A DNA stretch of 64,000 nucleotides, from NCBI RefSeq assembly GCF_018614615.1, contig NZ_JAGGOK010000069.1, positions 1 to 64,000 of the forward strand, written 5' to 3'. Made by a program: the position numbers and the translations under genes. The notes beneath the pieces were generated by a model that worked only from the letters and a program-made list of their open reading frames with translations, had not been told where the DNA came from and did no database searches. Of this stretch, positions 56,300 to 64,000 are shown piece after piece. Numbering within the stretch: position 1 is the first letter of the stretch; each line of letters starts with the position of its first letter. The DNA is from Streptomyces sp. ISL-100 (GTDB taxonomy: Bacteria > Actinomycetota > Actinomycetes > Streptomycetales > Streptomycetaceae).

Positions 56300-57528
56300 T
56301 TCAAGAAGTCCGGGACATCCAGCTCTTCGGCCTGGCTGTCCTGGTGGTACGGACGTGCCGGCGGCACGTGCGTCGCCGACGGGACCGGCGTGCTCGGCAG
56401 CTCGTGCGCCGGGGCGGCCTCGGCCTGGGCCGGGGCCGGCTCCTCGCGCTCGCGCGGCGGGACCGTACCGATGCCGCCGGCCGGCCGAGAGGTCTCGGCG
56501 GGCCGGGACGGTGCGGGCTCCTCGCGCTTGGCGGCCGCCCCCGAGCTGGCGCCCAGCACGTTCTCGCGGCGGGCCGGCGGCTGTCCGCCGTCGAAGCCCG
56601 CGGCGATGACGGTGACCCGTACCTCGTCGCCCAGCGCGTCGTCGATGACCGCGCCGAAGATGATGTTGGCCTCGGGGTGAGCGGCCTCGCTCACCAGCTG
56701 CGCGGCCTCGTTGATCTCGAAGAGCCCGAGGTCCGAGCCACCCGAGATGGAGAGCAGCACGCCACGGGCGCCGTCGATGGAGGCCTCCAGGAGCGGCGAG
56801 GAGATCGCCATCTCCGCCGCCGCCACCGCGCGGTCGTCGCCGCGCGCCGACCCGATGCCCATGAGAGCCGAACCGGCCTCCGACATGACCGACTTGACAT
56901 CGGCGAAGTCGAGGTTGATCAGACCCGGAGTCGTAATGAGATCGGTGATGCCCTGAACACCGCTCAGCAGGACCTGGTCCGCCGACTTGAAGGCATCCAG
57001 CACGCTGACCTGACGGTCCGAGATGGACAGTAGCCGGTCGTTCGGGATGACGATGAGGGTGTCGACCTCTTCGCGGAGCTCGGCGATGCCGTCCTCCGCC
57101 TGGTTCGCGCGGCGCCGGCCCTCGAAGGTGAACGGGCGGGTGACCACACCGATCGTGAGGGCGCCGAGCGAACGCGCGATGTTGGCGACGACGGGTGCGC
57201 CACCGGTTCCGGTGCCACCGCCTTCGCCGGCCGTGACGAAGACCATGTCGGCCCCCTTGAGGACCTCCTCGATCTCCTCGCGGTGGTCCTCTGCCGCCTT
57301 GCGGCCGACTGCCGGGTTGGCTCCGGCGCCGAGGCCGCGGGTCAGTTCACGTCCGACGTCGAGCTTGACGTCGGCGTCGCTCATCAACAGGGCTTGCGCG
57401 TCGGTGTTGATCGCGATGAACTCGACGCCCTTGAGACCGACCTCGATCATTCGGTTGATGGCATTGACACCACCGCCGCCGACACCGATGACCTTGATGA
57501 CTGCGAGGTAGTTCTGCGGTGCTGCCAC
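56296..57528 (-). CDS. ftsZ: Cell division protein FtsZ
   Basis: Tubulin-like GTPase of 410 residues that forms the division ring and, in Streptomyces, the ladders of sporulation septa. The N-terminal [18 protein letters not shown], the GTP-binding [12 protein letters not shown] (GGGTGTG at 103-109) and [11 protein letters not shown] (T7 loop) are exact. A Pro/Ala/Glu-rich linker (about 320-400) leads to the C-terminal tail DVPDFLK, the docking peptide for SepF. The ATG at 57528 lies 272 bases from ftsQ; this region should hold the vegetative and sporulation-specific promoters known in S. coelicolor. Confidence 0.98.
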   Translation of the reverse strand: MAAPQNYLAVIKVIGVGGGGVNAINRMIEVGLKGVEFIAINTDAQALLMSDADVKLDVGRELTRGLGAGANPAVGRKAAEDHREEIEEVLKGADMVFVTAGEGGGTGTGGAPVVANIARSLGALTIGVVTRPFTFEGRRRANQAEDGIAELREEVDTLIVIPNDRLLSISDRQVSVLDAFKSADQVLLSGVQGITDLITTPGLINLDFADVKSVMSEAGSALMGIGSARGDDRAVAAAEMAISSPLLEASIDGARGVLLSISGGSDLGLFEINEAAQLVSEAAHPEANIIFGAVIDDALGDEVRVTVIAAGFDGGQPPARRENVLGASSGAAAKREEPAPSRPAETSRPAGGIGTVPPREREEPAPAQAEAAPAHELPSTPVPSATHVPPARPYHQDSQAEELDVPDFLK

Positions 57529-57620
57529 GTCGAAGGCCTCTCGCCTCGAGTTACGTGCCGCCGCGGGGTTGCAGCGCCGCGACGACTGATGCCGATTGGG
57601 ACGGTCCGAACGCCGACCCG

Positions 57621-57645
57621 AACCCTAACGGTGAAGTTTAGGGTT
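57621..57645. promoter_or_regulatory. Inverted repeat in the ftsZ upstream region
   Basis: AACCCTAA (57621-57628) and TTAGGGTT (57638-57645) form an 8-bp dyad about 95 bases upstream of the ftsZ ATG, within the 272-base ftsQ-ftsZ gap. No gene is in this gap. A second perfect palindrome, TGCTGGCCAGCA (57779-57790), lies ten bases past the ftsQ stop. They may be operator and terminator respectively. Confidence 0.5.
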
Positions 57646-57800
57646 ACCAGTGTGTCTGTTCCTTGGACTCTCCGAACAGGACACTAAGTCGACAAGTGGC
57701 GCACGTTCAACGAACACGCCGAACCTCCCGTTTTTCTTTTCACCCTATGTGATCACCCATATCGCTGGCCAACCAGGGTGCTGGCCAGCACGTATGACCG

Positions 57801-58616
57801 TCAACTCCCCGACGCGGCGGGCGCGGTGGGCGCACTCACATTGAAGTGCCCGGCCCCCGGAGCTGCTTTCATGAGCGCCTTCAGTGCTCGCGCCTTCGCC
57901 TCTCCCTGCTCGGCGCTGCCCCAGATGACAGTACGGTCCCCACCCAGCCCCAGGGTGATGGAGTCGTACGAGCCGACCTGGATGGTGCGTACGTCGGGAG
58001 CCACAGTCTCCGGCAGATCACCCGTCACCCGTACCGCCTCACGGAGCAGTCGATCGGCGCCGAAGCGGCGCAGACTCGGGGAGTCGCCGGACACCAATTC
58101 CAGCAGCGGCACGCCCGCGGGCGCCTTGGCGACCGTGGCGAACCGCACACTCTCATCGTCCACTTCGATGAAGTTTGCGCCCTTTTTCATGAGCAGTACC
58201 GGCTTTCGCTCGGTCACTTTCAGACCAATGCCGTGCGGCCATGAACGAACGACTTCCACCGAGTCGATACGGGGCAATTTCCGGCGCAGCCGGTCCTCGA
58301 TGTCGTCCGTGTCGACTGAAATCAGAGGCGCCCCGACCGGGACGGCCGCGGCATCCAGTACCTCATTGGGCGTCAGAACCTGCGTGCCCGACGCCTTCAC
58401 CTGCTCCACGCGCAACCAGGAAGAGCCGTAAAGCACCCAGATTCCGCCCCCCGTACCCAGCACCGCCAGGACGAGTACCAGGATCAGGACGCCACGCCCG
58501 GGCAGCCGGAAGCGGCGGCCGGCTCCACCCCGACCGGCAGGGCCGTGCGGCGGGCGGGCCGCCGACGACCCCTGCGCCTGTCGTTCACCGCGCTGGGCGG
58601 TCGTCGGTCCGGCCAC
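57801..58616 (-). CDS. ftsQ: Cell division protein FtsQ
   Basis: Single-pass membrane protein of 271 residues in the divisome core with FtsL and FtsB. The cytoplasmic part (1-42) is Gly/Arg-rich; the membrane helix is VLILVLVLAVLGTGGGIWVLYG (about 43-64, quoted in part as VLILVLVLAVLGTGGG). The POTRA domain begins LRVEQVKASGTQVLTPNEV and the beta domain contains PRIDSVEVVRSWPHGIGLKVTE and ERKPVLLMKKG. It starts after murG by 37 bases. In Streptomyces FtsQ is mainly needed for efficient sporulation septation. Confidence 0.95.
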   Translation of the reverse strand: MAGPTTAQRGERQAQGSSAARPPHGPAGRGGAGRRFRLPGRGVLILVLVLAVLGTGGGIWVLYGSSWLRVEQVKASGTQVLTPNEVLDAAAVPVGAPLISVDTDDIEDRLRRKLPRIDSVEVVRSWPHGIGLKVTERKPVLLMKKGANFIEVDDESVRFATVAKAPAGVPLLELVSGDSPSLRRFGADRLLREAVRVTGDLPETVAPDVRTIQVGSYDSITLGLGGDRTVIWGSAEQGEAKARALKALMKAAPGAGHFNVSAPTAPAASGS

Positions 58617-58653
58617 TGCCTGTCGCCTCCTGGGACCTGCGTCGGTGGGCCGT

Positions 58654-59748
58654 TCAGCCGGCCCTGCGTGCGGCGATCGCCTCGTACACCATGCCGACGA
58701 GCAGGTCGTCGGCGTCCCGGCGGCCGAACTCGGCGGCGGCGCGGGACATCTCGAACAGCCGGTGCGGGTCCGCGAGGACCGGCAGCACCTGGCTCTGCAC
58801 CCACTCGGGCGTCAGCTGCGCGTCGTCGACCAGCAGGCCGCCTCCGGCGTTGACCACCGGCTGGGCGTTGAGCCGCTGCTCGCCGTTACCGATGGGCAGC
58901 GGGACGTAGGCGGCGGGCAGCCCGACGGCGGAGAGTTCGGCGACGGTCATCGCGCCCGCGCGGCAGAGCATCATGTCGGCCGCTGCGTACGCGAGGTCCA
59001 TCCGGTCCACGTACGGTACCGGGATGTACGGCGGCATCCCGGGCATGTTGTCCACGCGCGGCAGTTCGTTCTTGGGGCCGACCGCATGCAGGATCTGGAT
59101 GCCGGAGCGCTGGAGCACCGGCGCGATCTGCTGCACCACCTCGTTGAGCCGCCGCGCGCCCTGCGAGCCGCCGGAGACCAGCAGCGTCGGCAGGTTCGGG
59201 TCGAGACCGAAGGCGGCACGCGCCTCCGGGCGGACCCGGGCCCGGTCGAGGGTGGCGATGGTGCGGCGCAGCGGGATGCCGATGTAGCGGGCGCCGCGCA
59301 GCTTGCTGTCGGGGGTGGAGACGGCGACGGCGTGCGCGTAGCGCGAGCCGATCTTGTTGGCGAGGCCGGGCCTGGCGTTGGCCTCGTGGACGATGATCGG
59401 TACGCCGAGGCGCTTGGCCGCGAGGTAGCCGGGCAGGGCGACGTAACCGCCGAAGCCGACGACGCAGTCCGCCTTCGTACGCTCCAGGATCTGCTCGGCG
59501 GCCTTGATGGTGCCGCGCAGCCGCCCGGGAACGGTGATCAGTTCGGGGGTGGGCCTGCGGGGCAGCGGCACCGCCGGGATCAGCCCGAGTTCGTAGCCGC
59601 GCTCGGGTACGAGCCTGGTCTCAAGTCCGCGCTCCGTGCCGAGGGCTGTGATGCCCACGGAAGGGTCCTGCCTCCGCAGTGCGTCCGCGAGGGCAAGCGC
59701 GGGCTCGATGTGGCCGGCGGTCCCCCCACCGGCGAGTACGACATGCAC
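58654..59748 (-). CDS. murG: UDP-GlcNAc:lipid I N-acetylglucosaminyltransferase
   Basis: GT28 glycosyltransferase of 364 residues that adds GlcNAc to lipid I to give lipid II on the inner membrane face. The N-terminal glycine loop [33 protein letters not shown] and [12 protein letters not shown] mark the acceptor half. [15 protein letters not shown] and [18 protein letters not shown] mark the UDP-GlcNAc donor half. The ATG at 59748 lies six bases after the ftsW stop. It is a normal member of the dcw cluster. Confidence 0.98.
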   Translation of the reverse strand: MHVVLAGGGTAGHIEPALALADALRRQDPSVGITALGTERGLETRLVPERGYELGLIPAVPLPRRPTPELITVPGRLRGTIKAAEQILERTKADCVVGFGGYVALPGYLAAKRLGVPIIVHEANARPGLANKIGSRYAHAVAVSTPDSKLRGARYIGIPLRRTIATLDRARVRPEARAAFGLDPNLPTLLVSGGSQGARRLNEVVQQIAPVLQRSGIQILHAVGPKNELPRVDNMPGMPPYIPVPYVDRMDLAYAAADMMLCRAGAMTVAELSAVGLPAAYVPLPIGNGEQRLNAQPVVNAGGGLLVDDAQLTPEWVQSQVLPVLADPHRLFEMSRAAAEFGRRDADDLLVGMVYEAIAARRAG

Positions 59749-59754
59749 CGAAAT

Positions 59755-61182
59755 TCACCGCTCTCCGGACGGACGCTTCTTGACGCGCCGTCTCATCGTC
59801 TTCCATCTCACCCCGGCCCCTTTGCCAAGGACTGTCCTTCGCATGGCGAGGGCGGCCTTCGCAGCGGGATCCTCTCGCGCGAAGGCGATCAGCAACCCTA
59901 CGGCGAACATGGTCGGCAACAGGGACGAGCCCCCGTAGGAGAACAGCGGGAGCGGGACCCCGGCGATCGGCAGCAGGCCGAGCACCGCACCGATATTGAC
60001 CACGGCCTGAGCCGTGATCCAGGTGGTCACACCTCCCGCGGCGTACCTCACGAAGGGGTCCTCCGTGCGTCCGGCCACGCGGATACCCGCATAGCCTAGA
60101 GCCGCGAAGAGGGCGAGTACCGACAGCGTCCCCGCCAGACCCAGTTCCTCACCCGTGATCGCGAAGATGAAGTCGGTGTGCGGCTCGGGGAGTTGACCCC
60201 ATTTCTCCACACTTGCACCCAGCCCGGAACCGAACCATCCGCCCGACGCCAGAGCATAGATTCCGTGCACCGCCTGCCAGCATTCACCCTTGGGGCCGAG
60301 GTCGGTCGCGCCGGTGCAGGCGAGGCGCGACATCCGGTTGGGGTTGTTGCTGATGAGGACAAAGCCGACGAAGGCCGCGAAGCCGAGCACGCCGGCGAAG
60401 AGCCGGGTGGGCGCTCCCGCGAGCCACAGCAGGCCGAAGAGGATGGCGGTGAGGAGGATCGCCGTACCCATGTCGCCGCCGAGCATGATCAGGCCGAGCA
60501 GCAGGAAGGCGACCGGGACGAGCGGCACCAGCATGTGCTTCCACTGGGTCAGCAGCCGCTTCTCCTGCTTGCGGGCGAGCAGGTCGGCCCCCCACAGGAC
60601 GAGAGCCAGCTTGCCGAACTCGCTGGGCTGGAGCATGAAGGGGCCGCCCAGCGAGATCCAGTTCTGATTGCCGCCGATCGCCACTCCTATCCCGGGGATC
60701 TGGACGAGCACCATCAGGAAGACGGACACGGCCAGCAGCGGGTACGAGAGCGCGCGGTGCAGCTTGGCGGGCATCCGGGAGGCGGCGAGCAGCAGAGCCG
60801 TGCCGATGAGCGCGGCGAGGAACTGCTTGCGGAAGAAGTACGAGGCGGGCAGCGACAGCTCCAGCGCCTTGATCATCGACGCCGAGTAGACCATCACGAG
60901 GCCGAGCACGGTGATCAGCAGGGCGCTGCCCAGGATGAGGTAGTACGCCGTGAGAGGCCGGTCCCAGGTGCGGCGCGCCTGCTCGTACAGCCGGCGCGGA
61001 CCGTTCTCACCGGGCGGTCTCGGCAGGAGCCTGCCGCGGCGGCGCGTGGCGGCCGGACGGCGGGGGGTCCGCGTCCCGGCCGACCGCATCCGTACCGTCC
61101 CGGCCCCGGAGCGCCCGCGCAGCGCGGTGCGGCCGCGCGGGGCACTGTCGTCGGCCAACATCTCGGCGTCCCCTCCACTCAT
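59755..61182 (-). CDS. ftsW: Peptidoglycan glycosyltransferase FtsW
   Basis: SEDS-family membrane glycosyltransferase of 475 residues that polymerises lipid II at septa. A basic 65-residue cytoplasmic N-terminus precedes ten membrane helices. SEDS signatures are GNQNWISLGGPFMLQPSEFGKLALVLW (key QPSEFGKL), GDMGTAILLT with the catalytic-loop Asp, FIFAITGEELGLAG and PLPLFSYGGSSLL. The Cys pair in SRLACTGATDLGPKGECW, in an extracellular loop, could be disulfide-linked. The ATG lies 39 bases after murD. The basic tail is KTMRRRVKKRPSGER. Confidence 0.96.
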   Translation of the reverse strand: MSGGDAEMLADDSAPRGRTALRGRSGAGTVRMRSAGTRTPRRPAATRRRGRLLPRPPGENGPRRLYEQARRTWDRPLTAYYLILGSALLITVLGLVMVYSASMIKALELSLPASYFFRKQFLAALIGTALLLAASRMPAKLHRALSYPLLAVSVFLMVLVQIPGIGVAIGGNQNWISLGGPFMLQPSEFGKLALVLWGADLLARKQEKRLLTQWKHMLVPLVPVAFLLLGLIMLGGDMGTAILLTAILFGLLWLAGAPTRLFAGVLGFAAFVGFVLISNNPNRMSRLACTGATDLGPKGECWQAVHGIYALASGGWFGSGLGASVEKWGQLPEPHTDFIFAITGEELGLAGTLSVLALFAALGYAGIRVAGRTEDPFVRYAAGGVTTWITAQAVVNIGAVLGLLPIAGVPLPLFSYGGSSLLPTMFAVGLLIAFAREDPAAKAALAMRRTVLGKGAGVRWKTMRRRVKKRPSGER

Positions 61183-61221
61183 GAGCTGCGCCGGCCGGTC
61201 CGTGGCGCGGGGACCGGTCCG

Positions 61222-62640
61222 CTAGTCCCGCTCCGCGGCCAACTCGCGTACGGCATCGGCGAACGCCTCGCCGCGCTTGTTGTAGTTGGTGTACATGTCC
61301 ATGGAGGCGCAGGCCGGGGCCATCAGGACCGTGTCCCCGGGCCGGGCGAGCCGCGCCGCTTCCCGCACCGCCGCCGACATCGCCCCAGTGTCGGTCCGGT
61401 CGAGGTCGACCACCGGTACTTCGGGCGCGTGTCGCGCGAGGGCTTCGCGGATCAGCTCGCGGTCGGCGCCGATGAGGACGACGCCGCGCAGCCGCTTTGC
61501 CGACTTCTCGACGAGCTCGTCGAAGGTGGCGCCCTTGGCCAGGCCGCCCGCGATCCACACGATCGGGTCGTACGCCGCCAGAGAGGCCTCGGCGGCATGG
61601 GTGTTGGTGGCCTTGGAGTCGTCGATGTACGCGACACCGGCGACGTCCGCGACATGCTCGATGCGGTGGGCGTCGGGGCGGAAGGCGCGCAGTCCGTCGC
61701 GTACGGCGGCGGGCTCGACGCCGTAGGCGCGGGCCAGGGCGGCGGCCGCGAGGGCGTTGGCGATGTTGTGCGGGGCCGGCGGATTGACGTCCGCCACCTC
61801 GGCCAGCTCCTGCGCGTTCTTCTGGCGGTTCGTGACGAAGGCGCGGTCGACCAGGATGCCGTCGACGACACCGAGTTGGGAGGGCGCGGGCGGGCCGAGG
61901 GTGAAGCCGATCGCGCGGCAGCCCTCCTCGACGTCGGCCTCGCGGACCAGGTCCTCGGTCGCCGGGTCGGCCGCGTTGTAGACGCAGGCGACCTGGTTGC
62001 CCTGGTAGATGCGGCCCTTGTCGGCGGCGTACGCCTCCATGGAGCCGTGCCAGTCGAGGTGGTCGGGGGCGAGGTTCAGCACGGCCGCGGAGTGGGCGCG
62101 CAGCGAGGGCGCCCAGTGCAGCTGGTAGCTGGAGAGCTCGACGGCCAGCACGTCGTACTTCTCGTCGCCGAGGACGGCGTCGAGCAGCGATACGCCGATG
62201 TTGCCGACGGCGGCGGTACGCAGGCCCGCGGCCTCCAGGATGGAGGCCAGCATGCGTACGGTCGTGGTCTTGCCGTTGGTGCCGGTGACCGCGAGCCAGG
62301 GGGCGGCATCCGGACCACGCAGGCGCCACGCCAGCTCGACGTCGCCCCAGATCTCCACGCCCGCCTCGGCGGCCGCCAGGAACAGCGGCTTGTCGGGCTT
62401 CCAGCCGGGCGCGGTGACGATCAGCTCGGTGCCCTCGGTAAGGGTGGCGCCGTCGCCGAGGCGCACGGTGACGCCCAGGGCTTCGAGTTCGGTGGCCTGG
62501 GCGCGGGATCGCTCGTCGTCACCGTCGTTGACGACGGTGACGTGTGCCCCCAGGCCCCGCAGCACACGTGCCGCGGGGATCCCGGAGACGCCAAGACCCG
62601 CGACGGTCACCCGCTTGCCGGTCCAGGTCACTGCTGTCAC
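61222..62640 (-). CDS. murD: UDP-N-acetylmuramoylalanine--D-glutamate ligase
   Basis: Mur ligase of 472 residues that adds D-Glu to UDP-MurNAc-L-Ala. The N-terminal Rossmann domain starts [17 protein letters not shown]; the ATP P-loop is [13 protein letters not shown] (Lys in GKTT); [17 protein letters not shown] and [16 protein letters not shown] belong to the central domain; [12 protein letters not shown] and [16 protein letters not shown] to the C-terminal domain. The GTG at 62640 overlaps the mraY stop (GTGA) and is the natural start; a longer open frame inside mraY exists. Confidence 0.97.
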   Translation of the reverse strand: MTAVTWTGKRVTVAGLGVSGIPAARVLRGLGAHVTVVNDGDDERSRAQATELEALGVTVRLGDGATLTEGTELIVTAPGWKPDKPLFLAAAEAGVEIWGDVELAWRLRGPDAAPWLAVTGTNGKTTTVRMLASILEAAGLRTAAVGNIGVSLLDAVLGDEKYDVLAVELSSYQLHWAPSLRAHSAAVLNLAPDHLDWHGSMEAYAADKGRIYQGNQVACVYNAADPATEDLVREADVEEGCRAIGFTLGPPAPSQLGVVDGILVDRAFVTNRQKNAQELAEVADVNPPAPHNIANALAAAALARAYGVEPAAVRDGLRAFRPDAHRIEHVADVAGVAYIDDSKATNTHAAEASLAAYDPIVWIAGGLAKGATFDELVEKSAKRLRGVVLIGADRELIREALARHAPEVPVVDLDRTDTGAMSAAVREAARLARPGDTVLMAPACASMDMYTNYNKRGEAFADAVRELAAERD

Positions 62641-63707
62641 TTGTCGGCCGCCCAGCCCGCGTAGAAGAGCCCCAGACCGATGATTACGCACATGCCCTGG
62701 ATGATCCAGAAGCGGACCACCACAAGGACTTCGGACCAGCCCTTGAGCTCGAAGTGATGCTGGAGCGGCGCCATCTTGAAGACGCGCTTTCCGGTCATCT
62801 TGAACGAGCCGACCTGGATCACGACGGACATCGTGATCAGGACGAACAGACCGCCGAGGAGCGCCATCAGGAACTCGGTGCGCGAGCAGATCGCCAGACC
62901 CGCGAGCGCGCCGCCGAGGGCGAGCGAGCCGGTGTCACCCATGAAGATCTTGGCGGGCGAGGTGTTCCACCACAGGAAGCCGAAGCAGGCGCCCATCAGG
63001 GCCGCCGCGACGACCGCGAGGTCGAGTGGATCTCGTACTTCGAAACAGGCTTCGGGGTTGGTCAGGCTCGGCGCGTCCGCACAGGACTCCTGGAACTGCC
63101 ACAGACCGATGAAGGTGTACGCGCCGAAGACCATCACGGAGGCGCCGGTGGCGAGTCCGTCGAGGCCGTCGGTGAGGTTCACACCGTTCGACATCGCCAG
63201 GATCATGAACAGCGCCCACACCACGAACAGCACCGGGCCGATCGACCAGCCGAAGTCCTGGACGAAGGAGAGCCTGGTGGAGGCCGGGGCGTTGCCGCGG
63301 ATGTCCTTGAACTGCAGGGCCAGCACGGCGAACGCGATGCCGACGATCAGCTGTCCGGCCATCTTCGCCTTGGCCCGCAGGCCCAGCGAACGCTGCTTGA
63401 CGATCTTGATGTAGTCGTCGAGGAAGCCGACCAGGCCCATGCCCGCCATGAGGAAGAGCACCAGCAGGCCGGAGACGCTCGGCTTCTCGCCGGTGATCAC
63501 CTTCGCCATGGCGTACGCGATGAGCGTCGCCAGGATGAAGGCGATGCCGCCCATGGTCGGGGTGCCGCGCTTGCCGTGGTGGCCGCGCGGACCGTCGTCC
63601 CGGATGAACTGCCCGTATCCCTTGCGGGCCAGCAGTTTGATGAGCAGCGGGGTGCCGATCAGGGTCAGAAAGAGCCCGATGGCTCCCGCGAAGAGGATCT
63701 GCCTCAT
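62637..63707 (-). CDS. mraY: Phospho-N-acetylmuramoyl-pentapeptide transferase
   Basis: Polytopic membrane enzyme of 356 residues that links phospho-MurNAc-pentapeptide to undecaprenyl phosphate to form lipid I. Ten membrane helices are visible. The Asp-rich motif GFLDDYIKI, then [15 protein letters not shown] (catalytic Asp) and the His motif [14 protein letters not shown] are all present, and [13 protein letters not shown] lies near the N-terminus. The ATG overlaps the murF stop (ATGA) and its own stop overlaps murD. It is a known target for uridyl-peptide antibiotics. Confidence 0.98.
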   Translation of the reverse strand: MRQILFAGAIGLFLTLIGTPLLIKLLARKGYGQFIRDDGPRGHHGKRGTPTMGGIAFILATLIAYAMAKVITGEKPSVSGLLVLFLMAGMGLVGFLDDYIKIVKQRSLGLRAKAKMAGQLIVGIAFAVLALQFKDIRGNAPASTRLSFVQDFGWSIGPVLFVVWALFMILAMSNGVNLTDGLDGLATGASVMVFGAYTFIGLWQFQESCADAPSLTNPEACFEVRDPLDLAVVAAALMGACFGFLWWNTSPAKIFMGDTGSLALGGALAGLAICSRTEFLMALLGGLFVLITMSVVIQVGSFKMTGKRVFKMAPLQHHFELKGWSEVLVVVRFWIIQGMCVIIGLGLFYAGWAADK

Positions 63708-64000
63708 CGGCCGGTGACCTCGCCCTCGGTGCGGTGGTCGAGGAGCGCCTGCGCGACTCGCTCGAGACCGACCGACCTGGAAGCCTTCACCAGCACGACG
63801 TCTCCCGGACGCAGTTCACTGCGCAACAGGTCGACCGCCGCTTGCGCGTCGGACACGTGCACCGACTCCTCACCCCACGAACCCTCGTTGTAAGCGCCCA
63901 GCTGCAGCCAGGACGCTTCCCTGCCCCCGACTGCCACGAGCTTGCTGACGTTGAGCCGGACGGCGAGCCGTCCGACCGCGTCGTGCTCGGCGAGCGAATC
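63704..64000 (-). CDS. murF: UDP-N-acetylmuramoyl-tripeptide--D-alanyl-D-alanine ligase, C-terminal part only
   Basis: The last 98 residues of a Mur ligase run off the right edge of the window in an open reverse frame. [50 protein letters not shown] and the closing [12 protein letters not shown] (quoted in parts up to 20) match the C-terminal substrate-binding domain of MurF, with the KASR motif. The gene overlaps mraY by four bases, in the standard murF-mraY-murD order. MurF adds D-Ala-D-Ala to the UDP-MurNAc tripeptide. The start and ATPase domain lie outside the window. Confidence 0.95.
   Translation of the reverse strand, partial: DSLAEHDAVGRLAVRLNVSKLVAVGGREASWLQLGAYNEGSWGEESVHVSDAQAAVDLLRSELRPGDVVLVKASRSVGLERVAQALLDHRTEGEVTGR

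Noticed and set aside
60178-62664. An 828-residue forward open frame across ftsW and murD
   Set aside because: It spans two real reverse genes and their gap with low-complexity composition, so it is not a gene.

Overview
The window is chromosomal DNA from a Streptomyces-like actinomycete. Its GC content is very high with strong third-position G/C bias, GTG starts are frequent, and the gene order resembles the conserved core block I recall from S. coelicolor as roughly SCO2034-SCO2088. That comparison is from memory of synteny; no database was searched. Nearly all of the window is ordinary core genome. The left 6 kb is the only clearly accessory part.

Layout. (1) 1-3.3 kb: a forward translationally coupled trio, an ADP-ribosylglycohydrolase (5' end probably outside the window), a CaiB/BaiF CoA-transferase and an HpcH/HpaI CoA-ester lyase, ending in a perfect 21-bp hairpin. 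(2) 3.3-6 kb: an accessory patch with a DUF1062 zinc-ribbon protein, a possible transposase scrap, and a HEAT-repeat protein next to a MerR regulator that itself carries HEAT-like repeats. (3) 6-15.1 kb, reverse: hisI, trpE, a Trp-associated membrane protein, an HGxxPAAW protein, a DUF2752 protein, trpC, the small modulator trpM, trpB, trpA, a DsbA-like protein and lgt. (4) 16.2-22 kb, reverse: a tightly overlapping his operon, hisD-hisC-hisB-(55-aa membrane protein)-hisH-priA-ridA-hisF. PriA is expected to serve both the histidine and tryptophan pathways, and no separate trpF is present here. (5) 22-31 kb: a membrane protein with a repetitive ectodomain, a TPR-like protein, a Lon-N-domain protein, YbaK, a DUF2567-like membrane protein, an ABC exporter pair and a NYN-domain protein. 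(6) 31-45.4 kb: dnaE, a DUF2252 protein, a membrane protein plus DsbA pair, PhoD phosphatase, an M43-type secreted protease, dienelactone hydrolase, MscS, a Na+/H+ antiporter and a secreted GH5 enzyme. (7) 45.5-48.5 kb, reverse: a DksA-like protein, lspA, an RluD-type pseudouridine synthase and a GNAT acetyltransferase. (8) 48.7-52.2 kb: a T-box riboswitch and ileS. (9) 52.4-64 kb, reverse: the division and cell-wall cluster murF(partial)-mraY-murD-ftsW-murG-ftsQ-ftsZ-pgeF-yggS-sepF-yggT-divIVA.

The most notable points are these. The IleRS has a non-canonical G-x-H-H sequence at the HIGH position, which marks the IleRS2 subtype linked to mupirocin hyper-resistance, and it sits under a translational T-box. 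A dispersed intergenic repeat family occurs at four loci. A perfect palindrome lies in the divergent hisD promoter region. A run of TGAGTC iterations and a hairpin lie inside the trp gene block. Two related palindromic elements lie upstream of the GH5 gene. A hairpin sits where a PhoP operator of phoD would be expected. I did not find a clearly new multi-gene system. The MerR-HEAT/HEAT pair and the ADP-ribosylglycohydrolase/CoA-transferase/lyase trio are the best candidates for undescribed function.
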